A DNA stretch of 64,000 nucleotides, taken from assembly GCF_000717875.1 (NCBI RefSeq), contig NZ_JOCT01000021.1:62001-126000 (forward strand), read 5' to 3'. The DNA comes from Streptomyces sp. NRRL S-455 (GTDB lineage: Bacteria > Actinomycetota > Actinomycetes > Streptomycetales > Streptomycetaceae). Below are positions 60,182 to 64,000 of the stretch, piece by piece (within the stretch, counting starts at the first letter, position 1; every line of letters starts with the position of its first letter). The position numbers and the translations under genes are program-made. The notes beneath the pieces are model-generated. The model saw only the letters and a list, made by a program, of their open reading frames with translations, was not told where the DNA came from and made no database searches.

Positions 60182-60946
60182 TCACGATTCGGCAGGTGCC
60201 TTTCCCCACCCCGCTGCCCGGCTCTCCGTGGCGGCCTCCCAGGGCCGGGGACCGGTGCCGTCCGTCCATGCCTGGAGGGATTCCCGGTCCACGCACACGA
60301 TCCCGCACAGGTCGGCGTACTCCAGCGCCGGCGAGGTGAAGTCGCTTGTGGTGACCAGCGCGGCGACGTCGGCCTCGTGGACGGTGAAGCACGTGCCGCC
60401 GAAACGCTGGAGATCCTGGGAGCCGACCCGGTGTGAGTCGCCGTAGTGCTTGCACTGGATGACGATCCGGCGCCCGTCGGGCGTCACGGCCACGACATCG
60501 GCGCCCAAGTCACCGGCTCCTCCCACGAGTTCGACGGCGGAACAGCCGTCGCGTTCGCAGAGGGCGGCGATCGCCTCCTCGAACTCCTCGGGCGTCAGGT
60601 CGTCGTAACGGACGCCGGCTTCGGCTGCCGGGCGCTGAGGCGGAATCGCGAGAGCCTCCAGTTCGTCGGCCGTCTCTCTCGCCGCCTCGTCGAGCGCTGC
60701 CGCGGCTCGGCGGGCGGACCTCAGCACGTGCCACCGGCGCCGCAGGCCCACGAGACCGGCGACGCCCACGACGACCAGGACGGCCACCCAGGCGGGACGC
60801 CGCTCGACCGTGCCCGCCACCATGCGCGCCGCGAGGCCCAGGACACTCACCACCACAGCGAGGAAGACGAAGAAGAGGGTGGTCGAGCGCAGGTCGAACC
60901 TGTGCCGCCGGTTCGCCGGCGATTGACGAGACCCGGGTGCGGTCAC
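60182..60946 (-). CDS. Membrane-anchored Mrr-type restriction endonuclease domain protein
   Basis: A 254-aa protein from GTG 60946 (GGAGGG upstream). Two N-terminal membrane segments (~24-45, TTLFFVFLAVVVSVLGLAARM; ~53-68, WVAVLVVVGVAGLVGL) and a helix lead to a C-terminal Mrr_cat domain (~115-235): DLTPEEFEEAIAALCERDGCSAVELVGGAGDLGADVVAVTPDGRRIVIQCKHYG, giving the PD-(D/E)XK core (E, D-in-GADVV, QCK). Probable defence or DNA-uptake surveillance at the membrane. Confidence 0.85.
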   Translation of the reverse strand: MTAPGSRQSPANRRHRFDLRSTTLFFVFLAVVVSVLGLAARMVAGTVERRPAWVAVLVVVGVAGLVGLRRRWHVLRSARRAAAALDEAARETADELEALAIPPQRPAAEAGVRYDDLTPEEFEEAIAALCERDGCSAVELVGGAGDLGADVVAVTPDGRRIVIQCKHYGDSHRVGSQDLQRFGGTCFTVHEADVAALVTTSDFTSPALEYADLCGIVCVDRESLQAWTDGTGPRPWEAATESRAAGWGKAPAES

Positions 60947-61047
60947 GACGTGCCCTCCTCAGGAGACCGATAGAAGATCACTTCCAACGTCTTCCCAAGA
61001 TCAGGATCTTCATCGCCCCGCGGTGAGGAGCCGGCTTCTGGCGGGCA

Positions 61048-61075
61048 GGGCCCGGAACTCGGAAGTACCGGGCCC
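61048..61075 (-). terminator. Hairpin downstream of the LAETG protein gene
   Basis: An 8-bp stem GGGCCCGG/CCGGGCCC (61048-61055 with 61068-61075) lies just after the minus-strand stop at 61084. Confidence 0.5.
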
Positions 61076-61083
61076 GCACCGCG

Positions 61084-62043
61084 TCAGGAGCGCGCCGCGC
61101 GCTTCCTGCGGGTCACGACCAGCATGGCCGCGCCGCCCGCGAGGAGTGCGGCGGCACCGAGGGCGATCGGGCCGGTGCTGCTGCTCGCGCCGGTCTCGGC
61201 GAGGTCGCCGCCACCGCCGTTCGGCTTGGGGGCGGTGGGCGTCGACTCGGAGGCGGACGGGGTGGGCGTGTCCGTGTCCGTCGTGGGCGGGGACGTGGGC
61301 TCGGCGGGCTCCGAGGGCTCCGACGGCTCCGACGGCTCAGAGGGCGCCGGTGGCGTCGTCTGCTCGGCGGGCGGCTCCGAGGGGCTCGCGGGCGGGCTGG
61401 ACGGGGGCTGGGACTCCGCCGGCGGGGGCGTCGTCGCGCAGTCCTTGGTGCCGCCGTTCCAGGCCGCGATCAACTTGTCCTTGATGACCGGGCGGTCCGG
61501 GCCCTTGGGCAGCTCGCCGTGCTCGAAGCCGTCCTTCGCGTCGAGTTCGCCGTCGAACCTCACCGTTCCCCGGTAGAGGTCGATCTGCCCGAAGCAGCCC
61601 TTGTCGGGGATGGCGATGTCGAGCGACTCGGTGCCGCCCGGCTTGACCGTCACCGTGTCGAAGTCGACGAACACCTGCTCCCCGGAGGTCGCGAAGGTCG
61701 CGCCGTGGGCGAGGTAGGAGGCGAGGGAGGCCGTGCAGGTGGCCGCGTCACCGGCGGTGCGCACCTTGATGTGCACCTTGCCGTCCTCGCTCGGCTTCAG
61801 GTTCTGGTCGTCGACCTTGACCGAGTCGTAGAAGTTCGTGCCGTCGAGCGAGAACTGGCAGCGGTCGGTCCCGGTCTCCTTGCCCGCGCCCGTCCCGGGC
61901 TGGTAGCTGCCGCCGGACGACCAGCCGTCGCCCCCGGGCGCATCGGAGGCGAACGCGGTGGTGGCGGAGGCGGCGCAGAGGGCGAGGGCCGCGGCGCCCG
62001 TCCCCAGCAGGCGTCGCGCGGTGACACGTCTCGCTATGGACAT
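61084..62043 (-). CDS. Sortase substrate (LAETG) cell-wall protein
   Basis: A 319-aa exported protein: signal peptide (~1-32, LGTGAAALALCAASATTAFA), an outer beta-rich domain with four Cys (DRCQFSLDGTNFYDSVKVDDQ... ATCTASL ... KGCFGQIDLYRGTVRFDGELD ... KDCATTPP), a Pro/Ser/Glu/Thr-rich wall-spanning spacer, then LAETG, a hydrophobic segment (PIALGAAALLAGGAAMLVV) and RRKRAARS. The LAXTG form is the class E sortase motif of Streptomyces. No sortase gene is in the window. Confidence 0.88.
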   Translation of the reverse strand: MSIARRVTARRLLGTGAAALALCAASATTAFASDAPGGDGWSSGGSYQPGTGAGKETGTDRCQFSLDGTNFYDSVKVDDQNLKPSEDGKVHIKVRTAGDAATCTASLASYLAHGATFATSGEQVFVDFDTVTVKPGGTESLDIAIPDKGCFGQIDLYRGTVRFDGELDAKDGFEHGELPKGPDRPVIKDKLIAAWNGGTKDCATTPPPAESQPPSSPPASPSEPPAEQTTPPAPSEPSEPSEPSEPAEPTSPPTTDTDTPTPSASESTPTAPKPNGGGGDLAETGASSSTGPIALGAAALLAGGAAMLVVTRRKRAARS

Positions 62044-62464
62044 GCGGATCCCATTCTTGGCGTGTGCAGAAACCCGGATGACGGCATGCGGGCAGCGCGC
62101 GGCTGCCGGGGCCGTATCGGGGTGAGTGGTCGAAGAGGCACCGGGCCCATTGGTCACATGCGCCACAGTGCGTCCCCATCGTGGCCGGGCCGTCGCACCC
62201 TGTCAACCTGCGGTAATACAAAGGAAGTTGCTCTGCCATCACACTTTCATCACAGCGGGAATGGATCACTCCGATCACGGCGATGGTTCGCTTTCCCGGC
62301 GTTCTGGACAGGTGCACTGCTGTCGCCCGTATGCCCTGCGGAGGAGCGTCGGTCCGGTCTCCGCCACCCGCGCGGCCCACCAGCACGCGCCGTCTGTGGG
62401 GGCGCCCCCTGAGAATCGCTGGCAGAGTGCCCCGCCGACGTCCGCACAGGGCGCCCCGCCCGCG

Positions 62465-63280
62465 ATGAACCCGATGAGCCGGACGAACGCGATGAACGCG
62501 AGGAACGCGATGAGCACGAGGAACGCGATGAACGCCAGGAACAGGTGCGGGAAGGCGGCAGCCGTCGTGGGGGCCGTCGTCGTGGGGGTGCTCGCGTTCC
62601 CGGGCGCGTCCACGGCGGCCCGGGACGGCGGGGTGTGGGGCGCCGCGACCATCGTTCCCGGCCGGGAGGGCGTCGTCGAGGTCGCGGGCCGACCGGGAAC
62701 GCCGCCCGGCGCGGGCGCGACCGTGACCCTGACGGCGCCCCGGGGCGCCCGGGTGACGGCCACGCCGCTCGACGCGGCCGGCTACCGGGGCCGGGTCGCC
62801 CCCGGCGGACGTGGCGGGACGTACACCCTCACCGGCGAGGCGGCCGGGCGGCCGTGGCAGGACCGTACGTTCCCCTTCGTGCTGGCGGTGTCCGCCGACG
62901 CGGTGCCCGGTACCCGGCTGCGCGGCTGTTCCGTGCTGGTCACCGACGCGCGGGGCGTACGGCAGGCCGCCGGACGCTGCTCCGTGACCGTGGGCATGGC
63001 CGGGCCGACGCTGGACCGCCCGCTGTCCGGCGTGGCGCTGGACGGCCGGCCGCGGATCTCCGGTACGGCGCACCCGGGCGCCCGGATCACCGTCCGCGAC
63101 AAGGACGACCAGGAGGCCTGTGCGGCGACCGCCGCTCCCGACGGCACCTGGTCCTGCACACCGCGCTCGGCCCTTCCGGCCGGGACCAACCGTCTCCAGG
63201 CCGTCGCCACCCTCAACGGGGTGAGCGCCGAGAGCGAGCAGATCGACATCTCGGTCGGGGACGCCGGCGCCGGTCAGTAG
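62465..63280 (+). CDS. Exported protein with Ig-like repeats
   Basis: An exported protein of up to 271 aa. Five in-frame ATGs (62465, 62474, 62492, 62510, 62528) sit in an 18-bp repeat; those at 62510 and 62528 have GAGG 6 nt upstream and give a compact signal peptide (MNARNRCGKAAAVVGAVVVGVLAFPGASTAA). The mature part is rich in beta-strands (GVVEVAGRPG..GATVTLTAPRGARVTATPLD; PTLDRPLSGVALDGRPRISGTAHPGARITVRD), the last like a bacterial Ig domain of adhesion proteins. It overlaps the next minus-strand gene by 7 bp. The gap 62044-62464 has no other gene. Confidence 0.75.
   Translation: MNPMSRTNAMNARNAMSTRNAMNARNRCGKAAAVVGAVVVGVLAFPGASTAARDGGVWGAATIVPGREGVVEVAGRPGTPPGAGATVTLTAPRGARVTATPLDAAGYRGRVAPGGRGGTYTLTGEAAGRPWQDRTFPFVLAVSADAVPGTRLRGCSVLVTDARGVRQAAGRCSVTVGMAGPTLDRPLSGVALDGRPRISGTAHPGARITVRDKDDQEACAATAAPDGTWSCTPRSALPAGTNRLQAVATLNGVSAESEQIDISVGDAGAGQ
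62486..62539 (+). repeat. Three tandem 18-bp repeats carrying start codons and ribosome sites
   Basis: AACGCGATGAACGCGAGG (62486-62503), AACGCGATGAGCACGAGG (62504-62521) and AACGCGATGAACGCCAGG (62522-62539). Each has an ATG, and the first two end in GAGG placed 6 nt before the next unit's ATG. Confidence 0.75.
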
Positions 63281-63762
63281 CGCACGGCCCGGGCCACCTC
63301 CGCCCGGACCTCATCGGACAGGTCGCGGGTGCTGTGGGCGGTGGCCGTGGCGGAATCGCCCGCCTGCACGCTGTTCACGGTGACGATGACCGTGTCGGTC
63401 AGCGCGCCCCCGGCGTCCGTGAAGTTCACCTGGACGGCGAAGGACCTGGCCGAGTCGTCGGTGTTGCGGACGGTGACCTCGGCCCGGGCCCGGCCGTCGG
63501 AGCCGACGGTGGGCGCGGCGACCCTGGCGTCGCCCTTGACGTCGACGCCGTCCTTGATGTCGTCCAGCCGGCGTCCGGCCTCCGCCGTGGCCGACTCCAC
63601 CGCCTCGGAGGCCTGCGAGGCGATCGATCCGACCGCCGACTCCGCCTCACGGGCGGTGTCCGAGGGGCTGTCGCCGCCGCAGCCGGTGAGCACGGCCGCA
63701 CCCAGGGCGAACGTCAGCACCGCGCCGAGCGCCGCCCGGCGCGTCCGGTGGCGTGCAGCCAT
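63274..63762 (-). CDS. Lipoprotein with FxLYD-like domain
   Basis: A 162-aa lipoprotein. Signal peptide with lipobox LTGC near residue 28. A helical stretch (SDTAREAESAVGSIASQASEAVESATAEAGRRLDDIK) leads to an ~80-aa beta domain (VAAPTVGSDGRARAEVTVRNTDDSARSFAVQVNFTDAGGALTDTVIVTVNSVQAGDSATATAHS) with the pattern of FxLYD domains. Function unknown. Its 3' end overlaps the convergent gene by 7 bp. Confidence 0.75.
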   Translation of the reverse strand: MAARHRTRRAALGAVLTFALGAAVLTGCGGDSPSDTAREAESAVGSIASQASEAVESATAEAGRRLDDIKDGVDVKGDARVAAPTVGSDGRARAEVTVRNTDDSARSFAVQVNFTDAGGALTDTVIVTVNSVQAGDSATATAHSTRDLSDEVRAEVARAVRY

Positions 63763-63803
63763 GTCACCTCCCTGGGGAGCGGCGGGCCCCTGGTCTCAGG
63801 GCC

Positions 63804-64000
63804 TCACGTACGCCCGAGGCCGCCGCCGCCGAAGGATCCGCTGGATCCGGGCGACCAGCGGCGCGGTTTCTGGTCCTTGCCGGTCCGGGTGCTCGCATGG
63901 TGCAGCTCATGGGGCAGGATCCGCTTGCCATCGGGCGCCATGATCGGCACGTCGTCGGGCTCCCGCATCTCCCGCGTCTCGTGGACCGGCCCGCCGTCGG
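63804..64000 (-). CDS. Unidentified protein, C-terminal part (runs off window)
   Basis: A minus-strand frame enters from the right edge and ends at TGA 63804-63806. It reads ...GPVHETREMREPDDVPIMAPDGKRILPHELHHASTRTGKDQKPRRWSPGSSGSFGGGGLGRT, a plausible polar C-terminus. The protein is cut by the window and cannot be identified. Confidence 0.6.
   Translation of the reverse strand, partial: DGGPVHETREMREPDDVPIMAPDGKRILPHELHHASTRTGKDQKPRRWSPGSSGSFGGGGLGRT

Noticed and set aside
61084..63762. Sortase-pilus operon
   Set aside because: An LAETG substrate and exported proteins are present, but there is no sortase gene and the genes are not co-oriented.
1..64000. CRISPR arrays, tRNA or rRNA genes, IS elements with terminal repeats
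   Set aside because: No regularly spaced repeats, cloverleaf-like sequences or intact transposase genes were recognised by reading; only remnants of a serine recombinase and Rpn genes were seen.

Overview
High-GC (~70%) actinobacterial DNA with GTG/TTG starts, rare TTA codons, twin-arginine and lipobox signals and long perfect-stem terminators. Gene content and order (second branched-chain keto-acid dehydrogenase operon, a Streptomyces K15-type DD-peptidase, aspS, metG, a PhoX-type phosphatase, XRE/DUF397 genes) point to Streptomyces chromosomal core DNA. A near-consensus parS site at 27701-27716 suggests the origin-proximal part of the linear chromosome. No prophage, CRISPR array, rRNA or tRNA gene was recognised.

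Layout. 1-53: tail of an unidentified gene and its terminator. 485-4080: bkdA-bkdB-bkdC operon. 4154-7207: DD-transpeptidase, GntR regulator translationally coupled to an MFS exporter. 7209-16931: methyltransferase, mycothiol-dependent-type enzyme, nitrilase-family amidase, LURP-one protein, a scar holding AraC and serine-recombinase remnants, thioredoxin/NHL protein, M18 aminopeptidase, acyl-CoA dehydrogenase, SseB-like protein. 17249-19627: a cell-wall group (HTH/TM/peptidoglycan-binding protein, small secreted protein, L,D-transpeptidase). 19757-23289: TetR/MFS divergent pair and pirin. 23376-25170: decayed BRO / DUF5753 / DUF397 region. 25424-29514: PAS-GAF-SpoIIE-HATPase phosphatase, parS, aspS. 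29575-33046: iron-siderophore uptake genes under an iron-box-like site, then an MFS remnant. 33179-36071: hypothetical and GNAT genes, a fused pair of gene remnants (Rpn + PH domain), and an Rpn-family gene. 36209-48383: metG, vWA protein, PhoX phosphatase, glycosyltransferase, hydrolase/endonuclease pair, MocR regulator, membrane proteins.

The most interesting stretch is 48557-55775. It holds a probable pseudo-caspase with a helical tail, a small EACC1-like adaptor, a membrane-spanning protein with a cytoplasmic caspase domain (His94/Cys147) and an extracellular substrate-binding-like plus vWA module, and an orphan solute-binding lipoprotein encoded immediately downstream. This looks like an envelope-sensing caspase conflict or cell-death system. 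The adaptor and the caspase gene each carry a TTA codon, suggesting bldA (developmental) control. Next to it, a short unannotated secreted peptide (54149-54316, minus) is divergent from an XRE-TPR regulator that also has a TTA codon. The two share an intergenic region with a perfect inverted repeat, which resembles an RRNPP-type peptide/receptor pair.

The right end holds a GAF-ANTAR protein, a lipoprotein, a truncated second threonyl-tRNA synthetase with a terminator-like hairpin in its leader, a nucleoside hydrolase, a membrane-anchored Mrr-type nuclease, an LAETG sortase substrate, two exported proteins, and a partial gene running off the edge.
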